Source: Pseudoalteromonas luteoviolacea (GTDB lineage: Bacteria; Pseudomonadota; Gammaproteobacteria; Enterobacterales; Alteromonadaceae). From it: DNA of 64,000 nt. Made by a program: the position numbers and the translations under genes. Below are positions 1 to 9,328 of this stretch, piece after piece. Within the stretch, counting starts at the first letter, position 1; each line of letters starts with the position of its first letter. The notes under the pieces were generated by a model. It searched no databases. It had not been told where the DNA came from and saw only the letters and a list, made by a program, of their open reading frames with translations. The stretch is from assembly GCF_018100925.1 (NCBI RefSeq), contig NZ_JAGJEH010000017.1, forward strand, positions 34,906 through 98,905, given 5' to 3'.

Positions 1-169
1 TGCCTATCAAGTCAGTGGTGAGTACGCAATGCATAAAGCGGCCATTGACAATGGTTGGCTCGCAGAAAAACCTGTCGTTATGGAATCTCTTTTAGCATTT
101 AAGCGCGCTGGTGCTGATGGCATTTTGACCTATTTTGCTAAACAAGTCGCGATATGGCTCAATGAATAA
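1..169 (+). CDS. hemB: Delta-aminolevulinic acid dehydratase (porphobilinogen synthase), C-terminal end
   Basis: Only the last 55 codons lie in the window; the reading frame starts at base 2 and stops with TAA at 167-169. The segment AYQVSGEYAM, followed by ESLLAFKRAGADGILTYFAK, is the characteristic C-terminal part of HemB, which condenses two molecules of 5-aminolevulinate into porphobilinogen in cytoplasmic haem synthesis. The family assignment rests on the conserved VSGEYAM and RAGADGILTYFA stretches. An intrinsic terminator follows 27 bases after the stop, so this appears to be the end of its transcription unit. The catalytic lysines and metal site lie upstream of the window and cannot be checked. 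Confidence 0.9.
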   Translation, partial: AYQVSGEYAMHKAAIDNGWLAEKPVVMESLLAFKRAGADGILTYFAKQVAIWLNE

Positions 170-195
170 TTAAAAATTAAAGAATATTTTATAAA

Positions 196-221
196 GGAGC
201 AATAAATTGCTCCTTTTTTTT
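196..221 (+). terminator. Intrinsic terminator after hemB
   Basis: GGAGCAA, a TAAA loop, then TTGCTCC form a perfect 7-bp stem followed directly by eight T residues. Confidence 0.85.
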
Positions 222-314
222 ATCTTGATTATTAACATTTATTCATTAATGTGTAACATACTCCCCGTAAGCTGTCGGCCCCTTTTGGGCCTAAATACAC
301 TACACGGGACAACT

Positions 315-3044
315 ATGATAAAAACAAAACTAACACCACTGGCGATGCTAATCGCTGCAACAACCGCATCTGCACAAGCTCAAGTCATTATTTCAGAGTA
401 TATTGAGGGCAGCTCGAATAATAAGGCGATAGAGCTATATAACACATCTGATGAAGCGATTTCTCTGTCAGACTACACTTTGAGTTACTACTCTAACGGC
501 AATACCAGTGCGTCTAACAATATCTCATTGAGTGGTTCAATCGCAGCCAAAGGTACTTTTGTCATTGCCAATAGCAATGCAGTGGCGCTAATCAAAGATA
601 AAGCCGATTTAGATATCGGCGGCAGCTGGTTTAATGGTGATGATGCAGTCGTTCTGCATAAAGGAGATGCCATCGTTGACAGTTTCGGCCAGTTGGGTAC
701 AGATCCAGGCTCCAACTGGGAAGGCGGTGGTGTAATTACAAAAGATAAAACACTGCGTCGTAAACCAGAAGTCACTATCGGCCGAAGTACAGCTGATGCT
801 GCTTTTGACCCGAGTGAACAATGGTTGCAATTCGACAAAGACGACTTTTCTGGGTTAGGTGTGCACGGCCAGAGCAATACAGACGACGGTGGTGAAGAGC
901 CAATAGAGCCGCCAGCTGAGCCTTTAGTGTGTGGCGATCCGATCACCACAATCAATGCAATTCAAGGTAATGGTGAGATTAGTCCACTTAAAGATCAAGT
1001 CGTTGTCTTAGAAGGCGTTGTCACCGCTGATTTACAAGCAGACAACCAACTTAAGGGGTTCTTTGTACAATCACTATCTGCTCATATGGATACCGATCCA
1101 AGCACGTCTGAAGGTCTATTTATTTATGATGCAAATTCAGACGTAAACGTTGGTGATACCGTGCGTATTAAAGGCACAGTTCAGGAGTTCTACGATTCAA
1201 CACAACTGGGCAATGTAGAGCAAGTTGAGATCTGTGGTAGTGCTGAATTTAGCGCAACCCAACTGACACTACCGGTCAGTGACCTCAGTGATTTTGAAGC
1301 AATTGAAGGCATGTTGGTTACTATCAACCAGCCACTTTATATTACAGACAATTATGGTCTATCTCGCTATGGCGAACTCGGCCTTGCGTCTGAAAGGCTG
1401 TATCAAAGTACTCAAGTTGCTGAGCCAGGTGAAGCCGCCAATGCAGTGGAAGCCACCAATAAATTAAAAGCTATCACGCTTGATGATGGTTCCACAACGC
1501 AAAACCCAGAAACAGTTCCTTACCCTAGCACAGGCTTTGATGCATATAACACACTGCGTTTAGGTGACAGCACGAACAGCGTGACCGGTGTCGTAGCATA
1601 TAGCTTTAGCAAATATCGTATTCACCCAACCATGACGCCCGAGTTCGTCAATACCAATCCCCGTACAGACGCCCCAGACCTAAGTGAAGAAGGCGATCTG
1701 CGTATTGCTAGTTTCAATGTATTAAATTACTTCAATGGTGATGGCCAAGGTGGTGGTTTCCCAACACCGCGTGGCGCAGACAACGAGGCTGAGCTACAGC
1801 GCCAGCAAGCCAAATTAGTATCGGCAATCACAGCATTGGATGCTGACGTACTAGGCTTAATGGAAGTAGAAAATGACGGCTTTGACGAACTCAGCGCAAT
1901 TGCATCTTTGGTCAATGCACTTAATGCAGCAAACCCCAGTAATCAATATGCATTTGTGAACTTCAATGTAGACAAAATTGGTACAGACGCCATCACTTCA
2001 GCCATTATTTATCGTGCAGATAAAGTAGCTGAAGCAGGAATTGCAAGCTTCACCACTGCAGAGCCATTTGACTATGGGAACCGTCCACCAATTGCCCAAA
2101 GCTTCCGTGCTATCAGCACAGGCGAAGAGTTTACTTTTGCCGTAGGCCACCTGCGCTCTAAAGGAAGTTGTAGCAAAGCAGAGGGACTAGACAAAGACCA
2201 AAATGATGGCCAAGGCTGCTGGAACGCGACACGTACACAAGCTGCAACCCTTTTTACTGAGTGGTTAAACAGCAAGCCGACAGGCAATCAGGATGCAGAT
2301 ATCCTACTCGTTGGTGATATGAATGCCTATGCGAAAGAAGACCCAATCTCTGAGTTTGCTAACCAAGGCCTTCACAATGTGATCCACCATATTGATGGCA
2401 ATACACACAGCTACTCATATAGCTACGGTGCCCGTATCGGGAGCTTAGACCATGCTCTAGCAAGTCAATCTCTACTTGATAAAGTGACCGATGCAACAGA
2501 TTGGCATATCAGTGCAGATGAACCAATCGCGCTCGATTACAACACGGAATTCAAATCAGAGCACCATGTTGCAGCCTTATATGCTGAGCACATGTATCGT
2601 GCATCAGATCACGACCCAGTGATTGTTGAGTTTAAAACTCAACCACCGGTAGCGCCAGTCAACCCGGTTCCAGAGATCACGACGGGCCAAAGCTTCTCGG
2701 TCAAAGAAGACACACCCATCAACTCTGTGATCGGCATACTTGACTTTATTGACAGAGATGCAGAAGAGACACCGGTTGAGAAATTCATTGTTTCTGGCAG
2801 CACTGCTGTGCGTATTAATGCCAATGGACAAATTGTCACCACAGGTGAACTCGACTATGAATTTGATAACCGCCTAAACTTATTAGTTCAAGCACAGGAC
2901 TCTGCTGGGAACCTTTCTGAACAAGTTGAGGTCATTATCCATATTGAAAACGTGGATGACACCGATGAAGAGCAAAGCGGCAGCTTTGGCTGGTTAAGCC
3001 TACTTGCACTTCCCTTCGCTTTCAGACGTCGCATACATAAGTAA
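315..3044 (+). CDS. Secreted ExeM/NucH-type extracellular endonuclease with LTD domain and GlyGly-CTERM-like tail
   Basis: A 909-residue exported nuclease expected to degrade extracellular DNA. I place the start at the ATG at 315 (MIKTKLTPLAMLIAATTASAQA), which gives a clean signal peptide and has GGGA upstream; a longer reading frame to 207 adds unlikely residues. In order: signal peptide (1-22), lamin-tail-like domain (about 23-150, with ISEYIEGSSNNKAIELYN), an OB-fold-like region (about 205-320), an endonuclease/exonuclease/phosphatase domain (about 460-790, with RIASFNVLNYF, GLMEVEND, VGDMNAYAKEDPI and SDHDPVIV, the metal and catalytic motifs of this fold), and a cadherin-like segment (about 810-880). 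The C-terminus, SGSFGWLSLLALPFAFRRR, has the small-residue, hydrophobic, arginine layout of a rhombosortase sorting signal, as known for ExeM of Shewanella. This suggests C-terminal processing at the inner membrane and type II secretion; those last two points are inference. Confidence 0.9.
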   Translation: MIKTKLTPLAMLIAATTASAQAQVIISEYIEGSSNNKAIELYNTSDEAISLSDYTLSYYSNGNTSASNNISLSGSIAAKGTFVIANSNAVALIKDKADLDIGGSWFNGDDAVVLHKGDAIVDSFGQLGTDPGSNWEGGGVITKDKTLRRKPEVTIGRSTADAAFDPSEQWLQFDKDDFSGLGVHGQSNTDDGGEEPIEPPAEPLVCGDPITTINAIQGNGEISPLKDQVVVLEGVVTADLQADNQLKGFFVQSLSAHMDTDPSTSEGLFIYDANSDVNVGDTVRIKGTVQEFYDSTQLGNVEQVEICGSAEFSATQLTLPVSDLSDFEAIEGMLVTINQPLYITDNYGLSRYGELGLASERLYQSTQVAEPGEAANAVEATNKLKAITLDDGSTTQNPETVPYPSTGFDAYNTLRLGDSTNSVTGVVAYSFSKYRIHPTMTPEFVNTNPRTDAPDLSEEGDLRIASFNVLNYFNGDGQGGGFPTPRGADNEAELQRQQAKLVSAITALDADVLGLMEVENDGFDELSAIASLVNALNAANPSNQYAFVNFNVDKIGTDAITSAIIYRADKVAEAGIASFTTAEPFDYGNRPPIAQSFRAISTGEEFTFAVGHLRSKGSCSKAEGLDKDQNDGQGCWNATRTQAATLFTEWLNSKPTGNQDADILLVGDMNAYAKEDPISEFANQGLHNVIHHIDGNTHSYSYSYGARIGSLDHALASQSLLDKVTDATDWHISADEPIALDYNTEFKSEHHVAALYAEHMYRASDHDPVIVEFKTQPPVAPVNPVPEITTGQSFSVKEDTPINSVIGILDFIDRDAEETPVEKFIVSGSTAVRINANGQIVTTGELDYEFDNRLNLLVQAQDSAGNLSEQVEVIIHIENVDDTDEEQSGSFGWLSLLALPFAFRRRIHK

Positions 3045-3052
3045 CATGCAAT

Positions 3053-3078
3053 AAAAAAGCGCCTTGCGGCGCTTTTTT
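3053..3078. terminator. Bidirectional terminator between nuclease gene and 3080-3505
   Basis: AAAAAAGCGCC, TTGC-type loop, GGCGCTTTTTT: a GC stem flanked by A6 and T6, able to end transcription of both convergent genes. Confidence 0.85.
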
Positions 3079-3079
3079 A

Positions 3080-3505
3080 TTAAGCTTTAACTTCTGAGAG
3101 CGACGCGCCTACTAGCGCACAATCAAACTGCTTAGCAGCCCTTAGCACCTCATCTTGATTAGCCATCCAGTACGGAAAAGAAGCCTGCTTATTTGACTGT
3201 AACTGCACTGAGAGTATATATGAACCAGCTATTTTAGTGACTTTTAGCGCTTTAATATCATCGGAGTGCAAATAACATGTTCTAGAAAAGGTCCGATAAC
3301 TAAAACCAGCCTTATCAATGTGAACGTATTTCTTCCCAAAGATAACACTAACCACCGACAGCATAGTCGCAATACTGCCCACACCACCGATCAATTTTGC
3401 CATCATTGAGAGATCAAGCTTCAAAAACATTACGTACAGTAGAATAAACACCATCAGCTGTAATGAATACACGTACCAGTTGATTTGTAAGTTGATTGTT
3501 TTCAT
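3080..3505 (-). CDS. Small membrane protein with PH-like C-terminal part, function unknown
   Basis: A 141-residue protein. The ATG at 3505 is preferred because GGAGG lies five bases upstream; the in-frame TTG four codons earlier overlaps this ribosome-binding site. Two hydrophobic stretches (residues about 9-29 and 38-58) are followed by a soluble region of about 80 residues (KYVHIDKAGFSYRTFSRTCYLHSDDIKALKV) whose alternation of strands resembles the bacterial pleckstrin-homology-like membrane proteins; that resemblance is only an impression. It is a single gene, convergent with the nuclease gene and sharing its terminator. No catalytic motif is visible and I do not recognise a named family. 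Confidence 0.65.
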   Translation of the reverse strand: MKTINLQINWYVYSLQLMVFILLYVMFLKLDLSMMAKLIGGVGSIATMLSVVSVIFGKKYVHIDKAGFSYRTFSRTCYLHSDDIKALKVTKIAGSYILSVQLQSNKQASFPYWMANQDEVLRAAKQFDCALVGASLSEVKA

Positions 3506-3758
3506 GAGTACCTCCAAATTTTACTCAATTCACTCACCTAAAGACTACAAGCCGCACATGATAAATTCGCCATGTCCCTAAATCAAGTTCGCTTGATAGT
3601 TTTTTTCAACAATACGGTGTTAATTTAACCAGTAGAATCATGCTTCATATACCTGATCAGAAAAATATGCCAACTTAACCTATTGATAATTTGATTTATT
3701 TCATGATAAAGGTGTATTTTTATAAAAAGGGAAAATCCAAAAGGATTGGAATTATTGC
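3506..3758. other. AT-rich intergenic stretch, no gene seen
   Basis: This region lies upstream of the small membrane gene and holds no ORF with a ribosome-binding site. It probably includes that gene's promoter, but I cannot pick out convincing boxes. Confidence 0.4.
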
Positions 3759-3787
3759 TTGACAATTGTTTACATTTTACAAATAAA
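3759..3787 (+). promoter_or_regulatory. Candidate sigma-70 promoter of an orphan transcript
   Basis: A perfect TTGACA at 3759-3764 is followed after 17 bases by AATAAA (4 of 6 matches to the -10 consensus). No protein gene lies downstream on this strand. Confidence 0.35.
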
Positions 3788-3793
3788 TAAATT

Positions 3794-3885
3794 CATTAAA
3801 TAAGAATTGAAGATGCGAAGTGAATCAATTTACCAAGTAGGTTGATTGGCAGGCGCATAAAAAAACCGCCCTAAGGCGGTTTTTA
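3794..3885 (+). ncRNA. Possible small RNA antisense-convergent to EF-G 2 gene end
   Basis: A transcript starting about seven bases after the candidate promoter would be some 90 nt long. It would contain a small stem (AATCAA pairing with TTGATT, near 3824-3848) and end at the strong GC hairpin 3859-3885, which works in both directions. The architecture (promoter, one stem, intrinsic terminator) is that of a bacterial sRNA, but the -10 box is weak and nothing else supports expression. It may just be AT-rich intergenic DNA beside a terminator. Confidence 0.25.
3859..3885. terminator. Intrinsic terminator of the EF-G gene
   Basis: AAAAACCGCC, CTAA loop, GGCGGTTTTTAT. The run of A residues on the left arm makes it a T-tract on the minus strand, where the EF-G gene ends 22 bases earlier. 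Confidence 0.85.
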
Positions 3886-3907
3886 TAAAAAGAAAGGTGT
3901 TGGCTAA

Positions 3908-5995
3908 TTACTTAGCAGCTTTCTTTTCTTTCTCAGCAGCGATTACCGCGTCAGCAACGTTTTGCGGACATGGTGCATAGTGAGAGAATTCCATTGAGAA
4001 CTGACCACGACCAGACGTGATAGTACGTAGGTGACCAATGTATCCGAACATTTCAGATAGAGGTACTTCACCCTTGATACGAACGCCCATTGCGCCAGCT
4101 TCTTGGTCTTTGATCATACCACGACGACGGTTAAGGTCACCGATTACGTCACCTACGTTGTCATCTGGAGTGAACACGTCAACTTTCATGATTGGCTCAA
4201 GAAGTTGTGCACCCGCTTTAGGGATAGACTGACGGAAAGCGCCTTTAGCAGCGATTTCGAATGCGATTGCTGATGAGTCAACTGCGTGGAAACCACCGTC
4301 GAATAGCTCAACTTCAACGTCTAGTACAGGGAAGCCAGCTAGAACACCTTCTTCCATCATTGACGCAAAGCCTTTCTCAACTGCAGGCCAGAATTCTTTA
4401 GGTACGTTACCACCAACAACTGAAGATGAGAACGTGAAACCAGAACCAACTTCACCAGGCTTGATACGGTAGTCGATCTTACCGAACTGACCAGAACCAC
4501 CAGACTGCTTCTTGTGCGTGTAGCTGTCTTCAACTTCTTGCGTGATAGTTTCACGGTAAGCAACCTGCGGCTGACCAACAACTAGCTCAACGCCGTAAGT
4601 ACGCTTAAGGATGTCTACCTTGATGTCTAGGTGAAGCTCACCCATACCTTTAAGGATAGTTTCACCTGAATCTTCGTCAGTCTCAACCTGGAATGACGGA
4701 TCTTCTGCAACCATCTTACCGATAGCGATACCCATCTTCTCGTTACCACCTTTATCTTTAGGTGCAACAGCGATAGAGATTACTGGATCAGGGAAGATCA
4801 TCGCTTCTAGAGTACATTCGTGCTTAGGATCACATAGAGTGTGACCAGTTTGAACGTTCTTCATACCTACAACTGCGATGATGTCACCAGCTTGTGCTTC
4901 AGTAAGTTCGTTACGCTCGTCTGCCTGCATCTCAACCATACGGCCGATACGCTCTGTTTTACCAGTTGCAGAGTTAAGGATCGTGTCACCTTTCTTCATG
5001 CGACCAGCGTAGATACGGATGAACGTAAGTGCACCGAAACGGTCGTCCATGATTTTGAACGCAAGCGCTTTAAGTGGCTCGTCAGCGTCAACTGTCGCAA
5101 CGTCACCAGTAGGCTCACCAGTTTCAGGATCAGTTAGAGGCTGAGGATCAACTTCTGTTGGAGACGGTAGGTAATCAACAACTGCGTCTAGTACTAGCTG
5201 CATACCTTTGTTTTTGAATGCAGAACCACAGAAAGTTGGGAAGAAAGCAAGGTCACGTGTACCTTTACGGATACAAGCTTTGATTTGCTCTAGTGAAGGA
5301 GTTTCACCTTCCATGTATGCTTCCATTAGGTCGTCGTCTTGCTCAACAGCAGACTCAACTAGCATCTCATGGTACTCTTCAACTTTCTCAACCATGTCAG
5401 CTGGAACGTCAGTGATTTCATAGTTTTCTGGAAGGCCTGTCTCGTCCCAGATGTATGCTTTCTTTTCTAGTACGTCAACAACACCTGTGAACTGATCTTC
5501 GATACCGATAGGAAGAGTCATAACTAGTGGGTTTGCGCCAAGTACTTTCTCTACTTGACCTACTACGCGGTAGAAGTCTGCACCCATACGGTCTAGTTTG
5601 TTTACGAAGATACAACGTGCAACTTCTGATTCGTTCGCATAACGCCAGTTAGTTTCTGACTGAGGCTCAACACCACCAGAACCACAGAATACACCGATAC
5701 CGCCGTCAAGAACTTTAAGTGAACGGTATACTTCAACTGTGAAGTCAACGTGTCCAGGAGTATCGATAACGTTTAAACGGTGGCCTTTCCACTCACAAGT
5801 AACAGCTGCTGACTGGATAGTAATACCACGCTCTGCTTCCTGTTCCATGAAGTCAGTAGTTGACTCACCATCGTGTACTTCACCAGTTTTGTGAATCTTA
5901 CCAGTAAGCTTAAGAATACGCTCAGTGGTCGTAGTTTTACCCGCATCAACGTGCGCGAAAATACCAATGTTTCTGTATTTCGATAAATCTGCCAT
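3908..5995 (-). CDS. fusA: Translation elongation factor G, stand-alone second-type copy
   Basis: A 695-residue GTPase that moves tRNA and mRNA through the ribosome and helps recycle ribosomes. Visible motifs are the P-loop AHVDAGKT (about 14-21), the switch I segment RGITIQSAA, DTPGH (G3), NKLD (G4) and the domain IV/V segments GGFHAVDSS and LNRRRGMI. The length fits the EF-G family (about 700). The gene is alone, with its own terminator, and is not next to rpsL, rpsG or tuf. Vibrio and Pseudoalteromonas relatives carry such a second EF-G besides the one in the str operon; I therefore think this is the second copy, but the first is not in this window to compare. Codon use looks strongly biased, as in highly expressed genes. 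The CAT at 5993-5995 encodes the start MADLSKYRNIGIFAHVD. Confidence 0.93.
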   Translation of the reverse strand: MADLSKYRNIGIFAHVDAGKTTTTERILKLTGKIHKTGEVHDGESTTDFMEQEAERGITIQSAAVTCEWKGHRLNVIDTPGHVDFTVEVYRSLKVLDGGIGVFCGSGGVEPQSETNWRYANESEVARCIFVNKLDRMGADFYRVVGQVEKVLGANPLVMTLPIGIEDQFTGVVDVLEKKAYIWDETGLPENYEITDVPADMVEKVEEYHEMLVESAVEQDDDLMEAYMEGETPSLEQIKACIRKGTRDLAFFPTFCGSAFKNKGMQLVLDAVVDYLPSPTEVDPQPLTDPETGEPTGDVATVDADEPLKALAFKIMDDRFGALTFIRIYAGRMKKGDTILNSATGKTERIGRMVEMQADERNELTEAQAGDIIAVVGMKNVQTGHTLCDPKHECTLEAMIFPDPVISIAVAPKDKGGNEKMGIAIGKMVAEDPSFQVETDEDSGETILKGMGELHLDIKVDILKRTYGVELVVGQPQVAYRETITQEVEDSYTHKKQSGGSGQFGKIDYRIKPGEVGSGFTFSSSVVGGNVPKEFWPAVEKGFASMMEEGVLAGFPVLDVEVELFDGGFHAVDSSAIAFEIAAKGAFRQSIPKAGAQLLEPIMKVDVFTPDDNVGDVIGDLNRRRGMIKDQEAGAMGVRIKGEVPLSEMFGYIGHLRTITSGRGQFSMEFSHYAPCPQNVADAVIAAEKEKKAAK

Positions 5996-6158
5996 TGTTT
6001 TACTCTATTTAAAGTAGAAAAATTATTCGGCGGGAGTATATCACCTCTTTAGGCGAACATCATCCTTGAAGTCGATTAAAATGCAGCCAATTTGCAATTA
6101 AAACGCATTCGCTGCGATATTGCATTGTTGAACTGCATTAAATAAGCCGTGTTTAAGC

Positions 6159-6947
6159 TTAATCACCGTCAATAATATCGCCAACACTGCCTAACACGGA
6201 GCCTTCACCTTGCCTGCTGCCACCGTGTTTTGGCGCATGTTCAAGCACACGATCCGCCAACCTCGAGAATGGTAAACTTTGGATCCACACAGTGCCATGA
6301 CCACGCAAAGTTGCCAAAAAGAGGCCCTCTCCTCCAAAGAACATACTTTTTAGACCTTTGACACGCTCGATATCAAACTCAATGCCTTCACTAAAGCCAA
6401 CCACACAGCCGGTATCCACTCTGAGGGTTTCTCCATTGAGCTGCTTTTCCACAACGGTGCCACCGGCGTGGGCAAATGCCATTCCATCCCCTTGTAAGTG
6501 CTCCAAAATAAACCCTTCACCACCAAAAAAACCTGCGCCGAGTTTACGCTGAAATGCAATATCAACTTTGGTCCCTAGCGCCGCACATAAAAATGAATCT
6601 TTTTGTAAATACACTGAATTGCCTAGCTGTGCCATATCTAACGCGAGAATAGAACCCGGGAATGGCGCAGCAAAAGCCACGCGTTTTTTGCCACTGCCTT
6701 CATTGGTGAAATGCGTCATAAATAGCGACTCACCACTTATTAAACGCTTACCTGCACTGAATAACTTACCCATAAACCCTTGGTCGACATCCGAACCATC
6801 ACCCATTTTGGCCTCAAAGCTAATGCCATCTTGCATATAGTTCATGGCGCCGGCTTCCGCTATCACCGTTTCATTTGGATCGAGCTCCACTTCAACCATT
6901 TGCATAGATTCGCCAATGATTTCGTAATCAATTTCATGACAATGCAT
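6159..6947 (-). CDS. AIM24 / TIGR00266-family protein
   Basis: A 262-residue protein of the AIM24 family (TIGR00266), whose members fold into a beta-rich, pseudo-symmetric barrel-like structure; in mitochondria the namesake helps organise inner-membrane complexes, but the bacterial role is unknown. Evidence is the typical opening (EIIGESMQMVEVELDPNETVIAEAGAMNYM), the glycine-rich repeats (GGEGFILEHLQGDG, GGEGLFLATLRGHGTVWIQSLPFSRLADR) and a normal length. AAGGAG sits seven bases before the ATG. There is no signal peptide or membrane helix. It is transcribed toward the EF-G gene, with 163 bases between them, and there is no evidence that it belongs to an operon. Confidence 0.85.
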   Translation of the reverse strand: MHCHEIDYEIIGESMQMVEVELDPNETVIAEAGAMNYMQDGISFEAKMGDGSDVDQGFMGKLFSAGKRLISGESLFMTHFTNEGSGKKRVAFAAPFPGSILALDMAQLGNSVYLQKDSFLCAALGTKVDIAFQRKLGAGFFGGEGFILEHLQGDGMAFAHAGGTVVEKQLNGETLRVDTGCVVGFSEGIEFDIERVKGLKSMFFGGEGLFLATLRGHGTVWIQSLPFSRLADRVLEHAPKHGGSRQGEGSVLGSVGDIIDGD

Positions 6948-7065
6948 ATTTTTCTCCTTTTATGTGCTCTGTTTGCTGATTTGACTCAGCCCTTGTGTTT
7001 GTCAAAGTTAGTACAATGCAATTGATTTTGCATGACAACAGCCAAGCTACAGTACAACCTTGCGA

Positions 7066-8367
7066 TTAAAACCAAATGAATAACCCAAGTATCAAGGCTA
7101 CGCCCAACAAGGGAACGCATACTGTTAAGACTGCTAATGGCCAATAGGCGTCCTGATGCTTTTCGCCACAAATCGCGCGGACCGTTGTCACAACATAGCC
7201 ATTGTGTGGCAAGGTATCCAGTGCACCCGAACTAATCGCGACAACACGATGTAACTGGTTTTCATCGACTCCCAAATCTAAATAGTGCGGCGCAACTAAC
7301 GGTAATGCAATTGCTTGCCCACCAGATGCTGATCCCGTCAATGCCGCAATAACACTGATCGCAATAGCGGCGCCAAGCAGCTCATTGCCAGGAATAGAGG
7401 TCATCAAAGCGACAGCTTCTTGAAATGCTGGTGTGCCTTTAGCCACAGCACCAAAGCCCACCACTGCAGCGGTATTGCCGATCGCCACTAATGCCCCCGT
7501 GGTGCCCAGATTAATGGCTTTTGAGATGTCTTTAAAATATTTAAAATTGACTGCCAAGATCGTCAAAACACCACCCAGTAAGGCCACAATCAAAGCACTT
7601 TGCTGTAGTTTCTCATGCAGAAAAAATGACAAAGCCAGTACCACGAACAGCGGTACAAGACCGGTGATTGGGTGAGGGAGATGGCGGCTGTCTTCGATGG
7701 GATCATCATGCCTTGCAACAAATTGCTCACCATTTGCCACTGCTTTTTTAATCATTTTAACGAGTAAAAAGTAACCCAAAACAGCCATAAAAACTGCGAC
7801 AACCAAACTCTCCTGCCAGGCCGCATAGGGGGAAGTCCCCAAATACTTAATTGGGATCCAGTTTTGTATTTCGGGCGACCCCGCCGAAGTCATGGTAAAA
7901 GTGACCGAGCCAAATGCCAGCACTGCAGGAATAAACCGCCGAGGTAAGTTTGCATCTTTAAATAAGCTCAGTGCCATTGGATACACAGAGAAGGCCACAA
8001 TAAATACACTGACACCACCATAGGTAAGTAGTGCGCAGGCCAGCACTATCGCAAAAACGGCATGTTTCATCCCTATTTTGTCAGTGATGTAACGCGCTAT
8101 GGCATCCGCAGCCCCGGTGTCTTCCATAAATTTACCGAATAGTGACCCCAGTAAAAACATAAAAAACCAAGCTTGGATAAAACCGCCAAACCCCGACATA
8201 TACAAGGAAACAAAATTGCCCCCTTCAGCGCCATTAAACAGCGCAATATTACTGCTAAGCGCCACCAACACAGCACACAAAGGCGCCGTAATAAACAGGT
8301 TCATTCCCCGTAATGTCAGCCAGATCAGCGCACCCAATGCAAAAATTAACCCCAAAGTACTGACCAT
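7066..8367 (-). CDS. GntP-type permease
   Basis: A 433-residue inner-membrane protein with about 12 hydrophobic segments. The segment FGAVAKGTPAFQEAV, the loop TGSASGGQAIALPLVAP and the following SGALDTLPHNGYVVTTV match the proton-coupled GntP superfamily of organic-acid permeases (gluconate, hydroxybutyrate and related acids). The substrate cannot be told from sequence, and no sugar-acid kinase or dehydrogenase gene is adjacent to suggest one. A strong ribosome-binding site (AGGGGTGG) precedes the ATG at 8367. The neighbouring genes on the same strand are 118 and 124 bases away, so it is probably its own unit. Confidence 0.85.
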   Translation of the reverse strand: MVSTLGLIFALGALIWLTLRGMNLFITAPLCAVLVALSSNIALFNGAEGGNFVSLYMSGFGGFIQAWFFMFLLGSLFGKFMEDTGAADAIARYITDKIGMKHAVFAIVLACALLTYGGVSVFIVAFSVYPMALSLFKDANLPRRFIPAVLAFGSVTFTMTSAGSPEIQNWIPIKYLGTSPYAAWQESLVVAVFMAVLGYFLLVKMIKKAVANGEQFVARHDDPIEDSRHLPHPITGLVPLFVVLALSFFLHEKLQQSALIVALLGGVLTILAVNFKYFKDISKAINLGTTGALVAIGNTAAVVGFGAVAKGTPAFQEAVALMTSIPGNELLGAAIAISVIAALTGSASGGQAIALPLVAPHYLDLGVDENQLHRVVAISSGALDTLPHNGYVVTTVRAICGEKHQDAYWPLAVLTVCVPLLGVALILGLFIWF

Positions 8368-8422
8368 GAAACCACCCCTATTGTTATTTTTATGTAACTT
8401 TTATACCTCGTTCTATAGATCA

Positions 8423-8464
8423 AATACAACCAAGCCCGATTGCAAAACCGGGCTTGGTTGTATT
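8423..8464. terminator. Long perfect hairpin, probable terminator of 8492-9328
   Basis: AATACAACCAAGCCCG at 8423-8438 pairs perfectly with 8449-8464, a 16-bp stem with a 10-base loop. It lies just after the stop of the upstream minus-strand gene. The T-tract is short (GTATTT on the minus strand), so termination efficiency is uncertain. Confidence 0.6.
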
Positions 8465-8491
8465 ATTCACTGTACTTAAAATAACGATTTA

Positions 8492-9328
8492 TCACTTTAA
8501 ATAGCACATTTTCTGCGCAGCGAGGTTTGGTAATGTCCCTGTTTCGGACGTTGTGCACATCCAGTTCATTTTTGCCAAGGACTCCTCCAATAAATACTCC
8601 AATTCGCGAGAGGCTGGATTTGATTTATTCACCTCATAATGCACGGTGACAGTGTCAGTATTAAAATCAGCGATAAATGCCCACTTGGTAAATGGCGCAC
8701 AATTGTGACCGTTAAATTTGCAAACCTTTGTCGGATATACTTGACCCATAGATCCGCGCCTTTCACCCCAGATCATGACCTGCGGCATGCCTGGGGTGTT
8801 ATTGGTGCGATTAATAATTGACGAAGCAATAGCCCCTATATCGGTTAAACCAGCGGTCGTATCTACACCACCTGCAATATTGTCAGCGAAAGTTTTGTCC
8901 CGTGAATCTGTACTTGTATTGTGGTAACGACGATTGGTAGAACGCTGCGGCGATATTACGGCTTCAAGCGTTTCTTCATTTAGGGCATCAATTGGAGGGC
9001 TCATTGGTGTGCAATCACCCCACGGGTTAAAGCAAGGTTCTTCTTCGATATAATAACGGCCGTAAAATGTATTATTTTGCGAAGCACGCACAAAATCTTC
9101 CATCAAACGTTGAGTAAACCAAGTTTGAGAGCACTCATAAGAACAATCAACGAACAGTTGCATATATTTCGCTTCTGATCCCCGGTGCTTAGTTATAAAG
9201 TCCACTTTGACTTCTTTACCTTGAGACATAAAGTACATAAACGGTTCGTAAACACGTTCAAACGCCACACTAGTTATGCTACAGCACAACAAACTCAGCG
9301 CAGCAAATAAAGAGGCTAAATTACGCAT
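8492..9328 (-). CDS. Secreted protein of unknown function, cysteine-rich
   Basis: A 278-residue protein starting with a typical signal peptide (MRNLASLFAALSLLCCSITSVA), so probably periplasmic or secreted. AAGGAG precedes the ATG. The mature part has several cysteine pairs (CSYEC at about 61-65, CFNPWGDC at about 98-105, CKFNGHNC and a C-terminal MC..C region), suggesting disulfides. I do not recognise a catalytic motif or family. It is followed by a long hairpin and preceded by the three small-RNA units, whose transcripts run in the opposite direction, so the gene and the first sRNA are divergent with about 110 bases between them. The link may be accidental. Confidence 0.7.
   Translation of the reverse strand: MRNLASLFAALSLLCCSITSVAFERVYEPFMYFMSQGKEVKVDFITKHRGSEAKYMQLFVDCSYECSQTWFTQRLMEDFVRASQNNTFYGRYYIEEEPCFNPWGDCTPMSPPIDALNEETLEAVISPQRSTNRRYHNTSTDSRDKTFADNIAGGVDTTAGLTDIGAIASSIINRTNNTPGMPQVMIWGERRGSMGQVYPTKVCKFNGHNCAPFTKWAFIADFNTDTVTVHYEVNKSNPASRELEYLLEESLAKMNWMCTTSETGTLPNLAAQKMCYLK

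Noticed and set aside
207..314. Longer N-terminus of the secreted nuclease
   Set aside because: It would start with TTG inside the hemB terminator and add residues ahead of a clear signal peptide.
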